Assembly: GCA_903918885.1 (NCBI GenBank)
Contig: CAIXFY010000072.1
Location: 1-44,806 of the forward strand
Direction of reading: 5' to 3'
DNA: 44,806 bases
DNA from: an uncultured Verrucomicrobia subdivision 3 bacterium
GTDB lineage: Bacteria > Verrucomicrobiota > Verrucomicrobiia > Limisphaerales > UBA11358
Below the pieces are notes generated by a model. The model did not search any database. It was given only the letters and a program-made list of their open reading frames with translations, and was not told where the DNA came from. The position numbers were made by a program, and so were the translations under genes. This document shows, piece by piece, positions 35,030 to 43,167 of the stretch (positions are counted from its first letter, which is position 1; each line of letters opens with the position of its first letter).

Positions 35030-36460
35030 ATGAAAGCCGCCATTGCCGAATCAAAATTGCTGACAAGCCAGATTTCCTGTCGAAATAGTTCCGGACAAGA
35101 GATTCGGGCGACGCTGCTTCATTTCACCCGGTTTCGCGCGACCTTTGAAATCTACATCCCTTCCAGCGTGCTGCAGATGTCCGAGGTGCTGGAGAATTTC
35201 AAAATCATCCTCAACGATCAGGAAGTTTATTCAGGGCGGGCGGTGGTTAGCAATCTGGTCAACACGGGCAGTGCTATGGCCTGCGAAGTGACGCTCGACG
35301 ATCATTGGATAAACGCGAAATCGGCAGAGCGCAAAGGTGAAGCGTCCTTGCGCGAAGGCTTTGGTGAATTCTTACAACAATGGCAAAAGGTCTATAAAGT
35401 ATTGCCGGAATTCAAAGTCGTAATCGCGGATATGCGGTCGCTGTTGTCGGATATGCAACTGTGGATGGGACAGATTGAGTTGCAATTTGAGGCCGCCAAG
35501 AATGGAAACCGCGCGGGGAAGGAGCAACAAGCCGCCCACGAACTTGCTGGGCCAGCTATTGCGGCCATTGAGTCGTTGGGTGACCGGTTTGAAGAAATCA
35601 CCGGCCGACTGGAACAAGATTTGCGCCCGGCACACATGCATTTCACGCGCCGCAATCTTCATTCACTGTTGATGTGCTCCCCTTTTAGTCACCGCACTTT
35701 TCACAAGCCGCTGGGCTACGCGGGTGATTATGGGATGGTGAACATGATTTTACAAAATCCTTACCAGGGCGATTCATTGTATGCCAAAGTGGTGAACGCT
35801 TGGTTTCTCAACCAGCTTCCCGCGCAAGCCCATCGCAACCGTATCAAATATCTGAAAAGAAAACTGGTGGAGGAGATTCTGCGCACCCGGAATCAGTCGC
35901 GTCCGGCTCGGATTTTCAATCTAGGTTGTGGCCCAGCCCACGAGATTCAGGAATTCTTGGGCGAGAGCGATCTTTGTAACCATGCCCGGTTCACTTTGCT
36001 TGATTTCAACGAGGAGACCATCCAATACACGAGCCGCCTGTTGCAAGAAGCCAGCCGACGCTTTGAGCGCAGAACGTCCATTGAGATGCGCAAAAAAACC
36101 GTGCAGCAATTGCTCAAGGAAGCCATGCGCTGGGATAAAAATCCGACGACGGAAGAATATGATTTTATTTATTGCGCCGGTCTCTTCGACTATCTGCCGG
36201 ACAGCGTCTGCAAACAACTGGTGGAGGTTTTTTATCGGTTGCTTGCCCCCAACGGCCTACTGCTCGTGACTAATGTTGACGGCACGCGGCCCTTTCGCAA
36301 CAAGCTGGAATATATTCTCGATTGGAACCTGATTTACCGTAATGCGAAGGAATTATTTGATTTCCGACCCGATGCGGCATTGGGGGAAGCTTGCTTGGTT
36401 CAGTCCGACCTCACTTCGGTGAATGTATTTTTGGAAGTCAGAAAACCCCAAAATGCGTAG
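35030..36460 (+). CDS. PhcB-like PilZ/SAM-methyltransferase protein
   Basis: The protein has 476 residues in two parts. Residues 1-95 form a PilZ-like beta domain (VYSGRAVVSNLVNTGSAMA, CEVTLDDHW) without obvious RxxxR c-di-GMP residues. After a helical linker comes a class I methyltransferase with IFNLGCGPAHEIQEFLGE near 294-311, RFTLLDFNEETI, and FIYCAGLFDYLPD. This layout and the LPAQAHRNRIKYLKRKLVEE region match proteins called extracellular-factor or 3-hydroxypalmitate methyl ester biosynthesis, typified by Ralstonia PhcB. Its stop overlaps the next ATG by 8 nt. The product here is unknown; methylation of a hydroxy fatty acid is the hypothesis. Confidence 0.75.
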   Translation: MKAAIAESKLLTSQISCRNSSGQEIRATLLHFTRFRATFEIYIPSSVLQMSEVLENFKIILNDQEVYSGRAVVSNLVNTGSAMACEVTLDDHWINAKSAERKGEASLREGFGEFLQQWQKVYKVLPEFKVVIADMRSLLSDMQLWMGQIELQFEAAKNGNRAGKEQQAAHELAGPAIAAIESLGDRFEEITGRLEQDLRPAHMHFTRRNLHSLLMCSPFSHRTFHKPLGYAGDYGMVNMILQNPYQGDSLYAKVVNAWFLNQLPAQAHRNRIKYLKRKLVEEILRTRNQSRPARIFNLGCGPAHEIQEFLGESDLCNHARFTLLDFNEETIQYTSRLLQEASRRFERRTSIEMRKKTVQQLLKEAMRWDKNPTTEEYDFIYCAGLFDYLPDSVCKQLVEVFYRLLAPNGLLLVTNVDGTRPFRNKLEYILDWNLIYRNAKELFDFRPDAALGEACLVQSDLTSVNVFLEVRKPQNA

Positions 36461-37883
36461 CACGTCTCCCAGTCCAAGCGAAATTGATGCCGCCTATCAG
36501 GATTGGGATCGGACAGCCACCATCGCCAACTTCAAAGTCACCTGCTACCTCGGTCTGGTGCTGATGCCCGCCGGGACGGTTCTTGATTATTTTGTTTATC
36601 CGGACAGAGTCGTTGAATTCCTCAAGTTGCGCTTGCTGTGCGATGTGCTCATAGCGGGTTGGTTGAGTCTGTTAGCCACGCCTTTCGCCAAGAAACATTG
36701 TCGCAGTCTGGGTGTTGCTCTAGCGATGCTACCCGCCTTTTTTATTTCCCTGATGATTTATCGCATCCCGGGCGGCGCAAGTTCCCCTTACTATGCCGGT
36801 CTTAATCTGGTTCTACTCGCGGTGGGGTTTGTGATGAACTGGACATTCTTGGAAAGCCTTGTCGCCACGACTTTGATCATCATCATGTATCTGGCCGCCT
36901 GCTTGGCCAACGGTTCCATCCACCAGTTTGGCATTTTTTTTAACAATGTCTATTTCCTGAGCTTGACGGGAATCATCGTGGTTACCGGCCGATTTTTTCA
37001 CAGCAAAATCCGTTACAACGAATTTGCCTTCCGCTACCAGTTGGACCAAAGCAAACAGGAACTCGAATTCAGCAATAGCCAGCTCTCTGAAAAAAATACC
37101 GAGTTGGAAAAGGCCAACCGCGACATCCGCGAGGCTGAGGCCCAGCTCGTGCAGTCCGAAAAAATGGCTTCGCTCGGCTTGCTCGCCGCCAAAATCGCGC
37201 ACGAAATCCGCAATCCGCTCAATTACGCGCGCATGAATCTGGATACGCTGCGCAAGCGCTTTAAAAATCTGCCGCCGGAACAGCACGCCGAGGCGGGCGC
37301 CATCGTGGCGGACATGAGCGACGGCTTCACGCGCATAGACAGCATTGTATCCGACCTACTCACCTTCTCGCAACCCGGCGGGCAGGAGCCAGAGCCCGTT
37401 GATGTCGCGCATATTTTCAAAACCACCCTGCGCTATGTGGCCAATCAGTTAGAGGAAAAAAACATCCGCCTAGAGCAAAATCTGACGCTGGGGCATCTCA
37501 TTTGGGTCAACCGCCAACAGTTCAATCAGGTGCTGGTCAACCTGTTGGAAAACTCCATTGACGCGCTCAGCGCAAAAGAATTTTCCGGCGACGACCAACC
37601 CACGATCACCGTCTCCTGCCGCCTCGAAAACGACCGCCAGTTGATTTCCATTCGCGACAACGGTGCGGGCATTGACCCGCAGAATCTGGCGAAAATCTTT
37701 GATCCGTTCTTCACCACCAAGGACATCGGCAAGGGCACGGGCCTTGGCTTGAGCATTTGTTTCGGCATCGTCCGCGGCTACAGCGGAAACCTGCGCGTCG
37801 AGAGCGCGCCGGGGAAATTCTGCGAATTCATCATTGACCTACCCGCCAACGATCCGTCAAAGCCCGCCCATGGAAACGCCTAA
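36453..37883 (+). CDS. six-TM sensor histidine kinase (PhcS-like position)
   Basis: The protein has 476 residues from ATG 36453, overlapping the methyltransferase gene. Six membrane helices fill residues about 25-185, with short loops and no large periplasmic sensor, as in kinases that detect membrane-soluble ligands. A coiled coil follows, then the phosphoacceptor [14 protein letters not shown]-box [18 protein letters not shown], a F-box FDPFFTTKD and [10 protein letters not shown]. All catalytic boxes are intact. In Ralstonia, PhcS is the kinase encoded next to PhcB that senses the methyl ester; the same order is seen here. Ligand identity is inference. Confidence 0.88.
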   Translation: MRSTSPSPSEIDAAYQDWDRTATIANFKVTCYLGLVLMPAGTVLDYFVYPDRVVEFLKLRLLCDVLIAGWLSLLATPFAKKHCRSLGVALAMLPAFFISLMIYRIPGGASSPYYAGLNLVLLAVGFVMNWTFLESLVATTLIIIMYLAACLANGSIHQFGIFFNNVYFLSLTGIIVVTGRFFHSKIRYNEFAFRYQLDQSKQELEFSNSQLSEKNTELEKANRDIREAEAQLVQSEKMASLGLLAAKIAHEIRNPLNYARMNLDTLRKRFKNLPPEQHAEAGAIVADMSDGFTRIDSIVSDLLTFSQPGGQEPEPVDVAHIFKTTLRYVANQLEEKNIRLEQNLTLGHLIWVNRQQFNQVLVNLLENSIDALSAKEFSGDDQPTITVSCRLENDRQLISIRDNGAGIDPQNLAKIFDPFFTTKDIGKGTGLGLSICFGIVRGYSGNLRVESAPGKFCEFIIDLPANDPSKPAHGNA

Positions 37884-39120
37884 CGATTACAAAAAATTCG
37901 GCATTCTTTATGTCGATGACGAGGAAAAGGCGCTCACCGCCTTCGCCCGCTATTTCAGCGACCAGTTCCGCGTGTTCACGGCGACCAATGCACAGGACGG
38001 CCTTAAATTGCTGGAAGAAAACGCCGCCGAAATCGGCATCCTGCTGACCGACCAATGGATGCCCGGCGAAAAGGGCGTGTGGCTGCTCGAGCGCGCGCGC
38101 GAACTCCATCCGCGCATCCTGCGCATCCTCGTCACCGCCAACCGCGACATGGAGGTAGCCATCCAGGCCGTTAACACCGGCGCGATTTACAAATATGTCA
38201 ACAAGCCGCTCGACCTCGCGCAGATGGAATTGGACTTCAAGCGCGGGCTGGACTTCTTCGCGTTGCAAGCGGAGCGCGACCAGTTGCTGCGCGAAAAAAT
38301 GTCCGTTATCCGCAACATGATGATTGCCGACCGTGTGGTCAGCCTCGGCCTGCTGGCCGCCGGATTGAGTCATCACATCAAAAACTCGATGGTCGCAGTA
38401 AAAACTTTCCTTGAACTCGCGCCACTCAAGATGGCCGAGGAAAAAGGCAATGGCGACAGCCTACGCGATCCGGATTTCTGGAGCGACTACCACAAAAACG
38501 TTCAGGAGCAGATTGAAAAAATCAACCACTTGCTTGGCGATTTGCGCACCGCCTCGGAAAACAAATCAGGGGAACCGTTCGCCGACCAGATTCAACTAAA
38601 GGCCGCCGTGGACAATTGTCTCGCGGGCTTGGCCAGTCAGCTCGCGACGCGGCGGATTGAGGTGAAAAATAATATTTCCGATTCACTGCCGCCCATGCAG
38701 GTGGACAAGCCGAAATTTGACCGCATGTTGGAATTGCTCGTGAAAGACGAACTGGCCATGCTGCCCGCCGGTAGTCAGATTTCGTTTTCGGCGCAAGTCC
38801 ACGACAAAGAGATGGCGATTGAGCTCACCGACAACGGCCCGGCACTGCCGCAAGAAGCCTTGCGCGTCGTGCTGGATCCCTTTGTCATCACCAGCGGCAA
38901 ACCCTCGGAATACGGCATCAATTTGATGGCCTGTTTTTTTATCGCCCACCATCATGGCGGCAAAATCGAGGCGCAAAATCTGCCCGGTATCGGCAACCGC
39001 TTCGTCATCCGTCTGCCGCTGCGGCCAGAAGTAACGACTGCCGGATCCGAAGACACGGCGTTTCTCAAGAAGGCGATGTTCAATGAAAAATTTTGGGACA
39101 AACTGATCTCCCAGAGTTGA
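37870..39120 (+). CDS. response regulator with a degenerate kinase-like tail (PhcR-like)
   Basis: The protein has 416 residues from ATG 37870, overlapping the kinase gene by 14 nt. The N-terminal receiver is complete: acidic pair in LYVDDEE, phosphoacceptor Asp61 in LLTDQWMPG, the Thr in LVTANRD and the Lys in VNKPLD. The second half looks like a histidine kinase but is damaged. LSHHIKNSM keeps the histidine (His168), while the N-box is replaced by LELLVKDEL, the DNGPALP box lacks the second glycine motif, and the GxGLGL loop reads SEYGINLM. It probably does not bind ATP and may act as a phosphorylation-controlled dimer or scaffold. Ralstonia PhcR also has a receiver followed by a kinase-like tail. 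Confidence 0.85.
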   Translation: METPNDYKKFGILYVDDEEKALTAFARYFSDQFRVFTATNAQDGLKLLEENAAEIGILLTDQWMPGEKGVWLLERARELHPRILRILVTANRDMEVAIQAVNTGAIYKYVNKPLDLAQMELDFKRGLDFFALQAERDQLLREKMSVIRNMMIADRVVSLGLLAAGLSHHIKNSMVAVKTFLELAPLKMAEEKGNGDSLRDPDFWSDYHKNVQEQIEKINHLLGDLRTASENKSGEPFADQIQLKAAVDNCLAGLASQLATRRIEVKNNISDSLPPMQVDKPKFDRMLELLVKDELAMLPAGSQISFSAQVHDKEMAIELTDNGPALPQEALRVVLDPFVITSGKPSEYGINLMACFFIAHHHGGKIEAQNLPGIGNRFVIRLPLRPEVTTAGSEDTAFLKKAMFNEKFWDKLISQS

Positions 39121-39230
39121 CGGGTGGAAATCGTATTTCCCTCAAGATTCCATTGACCTTTTGTTGGTTTCGGTAAAGGATAAGGGGCAGAAATGCCAAC
39201 TTCGCAAAATCAGTTTCGCCCAAACATCCG

Positions 39231-41258
39231 ATGAAAACGATTCTGGTCTTGTCCCCCCATCCCGACTTCGCCGAGGCCGTTCGCGCCTGTCTCGACGCCG
39301 AACAATATCGCGTCGTTCATCGCATCAATGTTGAGGAAGCTGAGCCGCTCGTGGTTCACGGACTCGCCGGGGCATGCATCCTCGACGCTGATTTGATGGG
39401 CGTGGAAAGCATCTGGACCATCGAACGCCTCCGCCGCCGCGACAAAAAATCCCCCATCATCGCCTACACCGAACTGACGGCGGCCGACTGGGAAGAAGAA
39501 GCGTTTCTCCACGGCGTCACGCATGTGCTGACCAAGCCCATCCGCGCGAAACTTTTGAATGCCGTTCTCAACCGCCTCTGGGCGGTGTCGGCGGCTCCGC
39601 GAGCGACTCAAGTTCCCACTGGTAACACCGCCATCTTCACCCGCGCCGCTGCGGATCCGGGTGCCGGCGAGCGCTTCGTGAACGCCTCGCAAACGCTCGA
39701 TGTTTTGCGTGATTTTTCCCCCATCCTCACACACTCGCTCGACGCCGAGGCGATGCTGAAACAGTTTCTGCAATTTCTCCGCGACATCTTGAGCGTCAAT
39801 CGCGCCGCGATTTTCCTGAACCGCCCGTGTTCGCCGCTCACCGAAGTCATTTCACCCGAAGACGCGCGGCGGCTGCGCTCGGCGGCGGCCATTGGCCTCG
39901 CGAACGGCCTGCTCGAACATTTTGAGCTGTCGCTTGATTCCGGCATCGGCGCGCAAGTCACCAAACTCGGCCGCATCCTCCGCCGCGACAGCGACGAGGC
40001 TCGCGCCGACGCCGAGGTGCAAAAGGAATTTGAACTGCTCGGCGCGCAGGTCGCCGTGCCGATTCCCAATCGCGATACGATTATCGGCGTCGCCATTTTC
40101 GACGGCCGCGTCACCGGCGAACCGCTGGTGAATGTGGAGCTGGAACTGATTTTCCATTTACTTGAACAGGTCGGCCTTGCGCTGCGCAACATCTGGCTGC
40201 ACGACCAGCTCGCGGGCAACCACGAAATGATGACCGACGTGCTGCGCGAATTGAACAGTGCGTGCATCGTGGTCGGCCGCGATTTAAAGGTGCTCCACGC
40301 CAACAAGTCGGCGCGGCGGCATTTCGGACGCAAGAACGAGCGCACCGGTAAATTGGAATTCAGCGACCTGCCGCCTTCGCTTGGTGGTAAGATTTATCAG
40401 GTGTTGAAGACCGGTGCGGCACTCGAGCCGTTCCGTTTCGAACCCGAAAATGCGCCGGGCACAGTGTATAAAGTTTCCGTGATTCCGTTCCAGCACGGTA
40501 ATTCGTCCGTGCCGGTTTCCGCGCTGCTCACCGCCGAGGATTTGTCCGAAAGCGAGCAGTTGAACCGGCTGGAGGTCGAGGCATCCAGCCTGCGCCTCAT
40601 TCGCTCCATGTCATATCGCTTGGTGAATGAAATCGGCAATGCCGTGGTTCCACTGTCCACGCACCACCAGCTTTTGAGCGAACATTTTGGCGATGAAGAG
40701 TTCCGCAAGTCGCTCGACACGGCGCTGGGCGAAGGCGTGCGCCGCATCATGCGGTTGAACAATCAAATGCGTTTCCTCGCGCGCGACGGCCATTTGGAAC
40801 AGGAAACTTTTGCCATCGGCACCTTGGTTGAAGAAGCCTATCAGGAAGCAATCAAACACCAGCCTACGAGCGGTGCGCAGTTGAAGTTTGAAAATTCCAG
40901 CAAGTCGCTCGTCGTGGTCGGCGACCGCGCGGCGTTGAAACACGCGCTTTCCGAAATCATGATTAATGCGCTGCAGGCCAATCCGCAGAATCCGAAGATT
41001 GGCGTGACGCTCAAACCCGCTGGCAATGGCGCTGAACGCTCCATAACCATCGAGGTCAACGACACTGGCGGTGGGTTCACCGTGGAGGCGGCCAAAAAAA
41101 TTCCCGCGCCGTTTTTCACCACCCGCAATGTCGGGCTCGGGCTCGGCCTCACGGTAAGCCAGAAAATCATCGAAACACACCACGGCAAGCTGGAAATCGT
41201 CCCCTCCGAATCCGGCGTGGTGCGCATGTCACTCCCAGTCGAAGCCGCTGCTGCTTAA
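39231..41258 (+). CDS. REC-GAF-PAS-HATPase protein lacking the phosphoacceptor histidine
   Basis: The protein has 675 residues. Domains are an atypical receiver (1-120; the usual acidic pair is replaced by LSPHPDF, candidate Asp52 or Asp54, Lys in TKPIR), a GAF (about 155-325), a PAS (about 340-440), a DHp-like helix pair and a HATPase. The helix where HExxN is expected reads RLVNEIGNAVVPL, so Asn replaces the phosphorylated His. The ATPase boxes are intact: EIMINALQAN, DTGGGF, GLGLGLTVSQ. It could phosphorylate another protein's histidine or sense nucleotides allosterically. It follows the PhcR-like gene after 110 nt on the same strand and ends at a terminator (41283). Confidence 0.85.
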   Translation: MKTILVLSPHPDFAEAVRACLDAEQYRVVHRINVEEAEPLVVHGLAGACILDADLMGVESIWTIERLRRRDKKSPIIAYTELTAADWEEEAFLHGVTHVLTKPIRAKLLNAVLNRLWAVSAAPRATQVPTGNTAIFTRAAADPGAGERFVNASQTLDVLRDFSPILTHSLDAEAMLKQFLQFLRDILSVNRAAIFLNRPCSPLTEVISPEDARRLRSAAAIGLANGLLEHFELSLDSGIGAQVTKLGRILRRDSDEARADAEVQKEFELLGAQVAVPIPNRDTIIGVAIFDGRVTGEPLVNVELELIFHLLEQVGLALRNIWLHDQLAGNHEMMTDVLRELNSACIVVGRDLKVLHANKSARRHFGRKNERTGKLEFSDLPPSLGGKIYQVLKTGAALEPFRFEPENAPGTVYKVSVIPFQHGNSSVPVSALLTAEDLSESEQLNRLEVEASSLRLIRSMSYRLVNEIGNAVVPLSTHHQLLSEHFGDEEFRKSLDTALGEGVRRIMRLNNQMRFLARDGHLEQETFAIGTLVEEAYQEAIKHQPTSGAQLKFENSSKSLVVVGDRAALKHALSEIMINALQANPQNPKIGVTLKPAGNGAERSITIEVNDTGGGFTVEAAKKIPAPFFTTRNVGLGLGLTVSQKIIETHHGKLEIVPSESGVVRMSLPVEAAAA

Positions 41259-41282
41259 ATAAAGCCGGAAATTTTGACAATA

Positions 41283-41319
41283 AAAAACCCGCAGGTTCAA
41301 ACCTGCGGGTTTTTGTTTT
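41283..41319 (+). terminator. intrinsic terminator of the signalling cluster
   Basis: AAAAACCCGCAGG (41283-41295) pairs with CCTGCGGGTTTTT (41302-41314), a perfect 13-bp stem with a six-base loop and a T-rich end. The symmetric A/T flanks let it work for the convergent ferredoxin gene too. Confidence 0.9.
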
Positions 41320-41328
41320 GGATTGAAA

Positions 41329-41559
41329 TCAGCCGTTGTCGCCAATGGCTTCCACGGGGCAGCCTTCTTTGGCTTCCTTGCAGCGGGCCTCCTCGTCGGG
41401 CGAGGCGGGTTGCTTGTAGACGAAAGTATACCCACCGTCTTCATTGCGCTTGAAATTATCCGGCGCCGTTTCGCGGCACAGGTCGCAGTCAATGCATTGG
41501 TTGTCAACGAAGTATTTTCCGGAAACGTTTTCGGGATATTTATTTGCGACGTCAGCCAT
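41329..41559 (-). CDS. single-cluster 4Fe-4S ferredoxin
   Basis: The protein has 76 residues. CIDCDLC gives Cys22, Cys25 and Cys28, and GCPVEAI supplies the fourth ligand Cys67 followed by the usual proline. Cys60 is extra and could form a disulfide with another cysteine or serve as an alternative ligand. Acidic and small, it is an electron carrier of the Fer4_13-like kind; partner enzymes are not in the window. Confidence 0.88.
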   Translation of the reverse strand: MADVANKYPENVSGKYFVDNQCIDCDLCRETAPDNFKRNEDGGYTFVYKQPASPDEEARCKEAKEGCPVEAIGDNG

Positions 41560-41680
41560 ATTATTATTTAAAAGTTAGGGCAGGATGATGGCTGGTTGGT
41601 TTAGGTTTGGCAAGCAAGATTGGAGGCGAATCTGAGTTAAAACTTTTAATTGATTTACAAATTAGCTACGATTCAAAGCT

Positions 41681-43099
41681 ATGCAAAGAAGCAATCTGCG
41701 CCATACCAAAATCGTTTCCACCCTTGGTCCGGCGACCGATTCCGCTGAGATGATTGGTAAGCTGATTGACGCCGGCGTTAATGTTTTCCGACTGAATATG
41801 TCCCACGCCCCGCATGACTGGGTGCGCCGCGTGTTCAATTCCATCCGTAGCGAATCGGCCAAGCGTTCGCGCCACACGGGCATCCTCATGGACACGCAAG
41901 GTCCGGCCATCCGCACGGGTGACATCGCTTCGCCGCTTGATCTGAAACCCGGACAAAAATTTACGCTCACCGTGCGCGGTGAAAAGTCCGAGGAGGAACA
42001 TTCCGTGGACGTGAATTACGAAAATTTCATCAACGACATCAGCGTCGGCGACGTAGTGCTGCTCGATAACGGCGCGATTGAAATGAAGGTGCTCGCCAAG
42101 TCCGGCAACAAGGTGGAATGCGAAGTTCTGACCGCCGGCACGCTCGGCAGTCGCCGCCACATCAATTTGCCCGGCGTGAAAGTTTCGCTCCCCGCGCTCA
42201 CCGCCAAGGACATCAAGGACGTGAAGCTCGGCCTCGAACTTGGAGTTGATTTTGTCGCGCTTTCATTCGTGCGCGAGGCACGCGACCTGTTGCAGCTCCG
42301 GGAACTTTTTGGCGACAAGCAGCCACAGCCGTTCGTAATCGCCAAAATCGAGGATCAGGAGGCGATTAAGAATCTCGAAGCCATCGTGCGCGAAGCCGAT
42401 GGCATTATGGTTGCGCGCGGCGATTTGGGCATTGAAATCCCCTACTACGAACTGCCCATCGTCCAGCGCCGCATCGGCAAGACCTGCCTGCGCATCGGCA
42501 AGCCCGTCATCGTCGCCACGCACATGCTCGAAAGCATGATTCATTCACCCATGCCCACGCGCGCCGAGGTCACCGACATCGCGAACGCCGTTTTTGAGGA
42601 AGCAGACGCCATCATGTTGAGCGGCGAAACCACCGTCGGTAAATATCCACTCAAGTGCATCGAAGTCTTCGACAAGATTGCCACGCGCATCGAGCGCAGC
42701 GGTAGCGCGCAATTTCACGAAGCGGCGGAACTGACCACCGCCCGTCAGAAACTTGTGAAAAGCGCCGTCGTCATGGCCAACGAACTCAAGGCCGCCGCCA
42801 TCGTCTCGTTCACGCGGCACGGCCACATGGCGCGCTACGCCGCTTGGATGCGCCCGCGCTATTCGCCGATTTACGCAATGTGCGACAACGACCGCTCCGC
42901 CAACGAACTCACCTTGAGCTGGGGCGTCACGCCGTTCGTCATGGAATTCGATTTCATCCAGCCGCAGAACACCATTGAAAGCGGACTGAAAAGTCTCGTC
43001 GCCGACGGCAAACTGAATCCGGGCGACACCGTCGTAATCATCGGCGCGATTTCCGTCGGCACTGAAATCGTGGATGCGGTGCAGATGCGCACGGTATAA
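41681..43099 (+). CDS. pyk: pyruvate kinase
   Basis: The enzyme converts phosphoenolpyruvate and ADP to pyruvate and ATP. The 472-residue protein has the substrate site (VFRLNMSHA, Arg37-Asn39-Ser41), QGPAIRTG, the catalytic lysine in IAKIEDQEAIKN, metal-binding VARGDLGIEI, and VATHMLESMIHSPMPTRAE. Most homologues read ATQMLESM, so the His at the Gln position is notable. The C-terminal allosteric domain is present. It has its own promoter region after the divergent ferredoxin gene and a strong terminator at 43118. Confidence 0.96.
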   Translation: MQRSNLRHTKIVSTLGPATDSAEMIGKLIDAGVNVFRLNMSHAPHDWVRRVFNSIRSESAKRSRHTGILMDTQGPAIRTGDIASPLDLKPGQKFTLTVRGEKSEEEHSVDVNYENFINDISVGDVVLLDNGAIEMKVLAKSGNKVECEVLTAGTLGSRRHINLPGVKVSLPALTAKDIKDVKLGLELGVDFVALSFVREARDLLQLRELFGDKQPQPFVIAKIEDQEAIKNLEAIVREADGIMVARGDLGIEIPYYELPIVQRRIGKTCLRIGKPVIVATHMLESMIHSPMPTRAEVTDIANAVFEEADAIMLSGETTVGKYPLKCIEVFDKIATRIERSGSAQFHEAAELTTARQKLVKSAVVMANELKAAAIVSFTRHGHMARYAAWMRPRYSPIYAMCDNDRSANELTLSWGVTPFVMEFDFIQPQNTIESGLKSLVADGKLNPGDTVVIIGAISVGTEIVDAVQMRTV

Positions 43100-43117
43100 A
43101 TGGAATTCGTTTAAAAC

Positions 43118-43157
43118 AAAACGCGCCGACAGAATTTTGTCGGCGCGTTTTTATTTT
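43118..43157 (+). terminator. intrinsic terminator of pyk
   Basis: AAAACGCGCCGACA (43118-43131) pairs with TGTCGGCGCGTTTT (43138-43151), a perfect 14-bp stem with loop GAATTT, then T-rich sequence. It lies between convergent pyk and nuoN and may serve both. Confidence 0.92.
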
Positions 43158-43167
43158 ACAGCTCAAA

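Noticed and set aside
34550-36460. Homoserine-lactone or CqsA-type autoinducer synthesis
   Set aside because: No LuxI fold or PLP-dependent acyltransferase motif is present; the gene has SAM-methyltransferase motifs instead.
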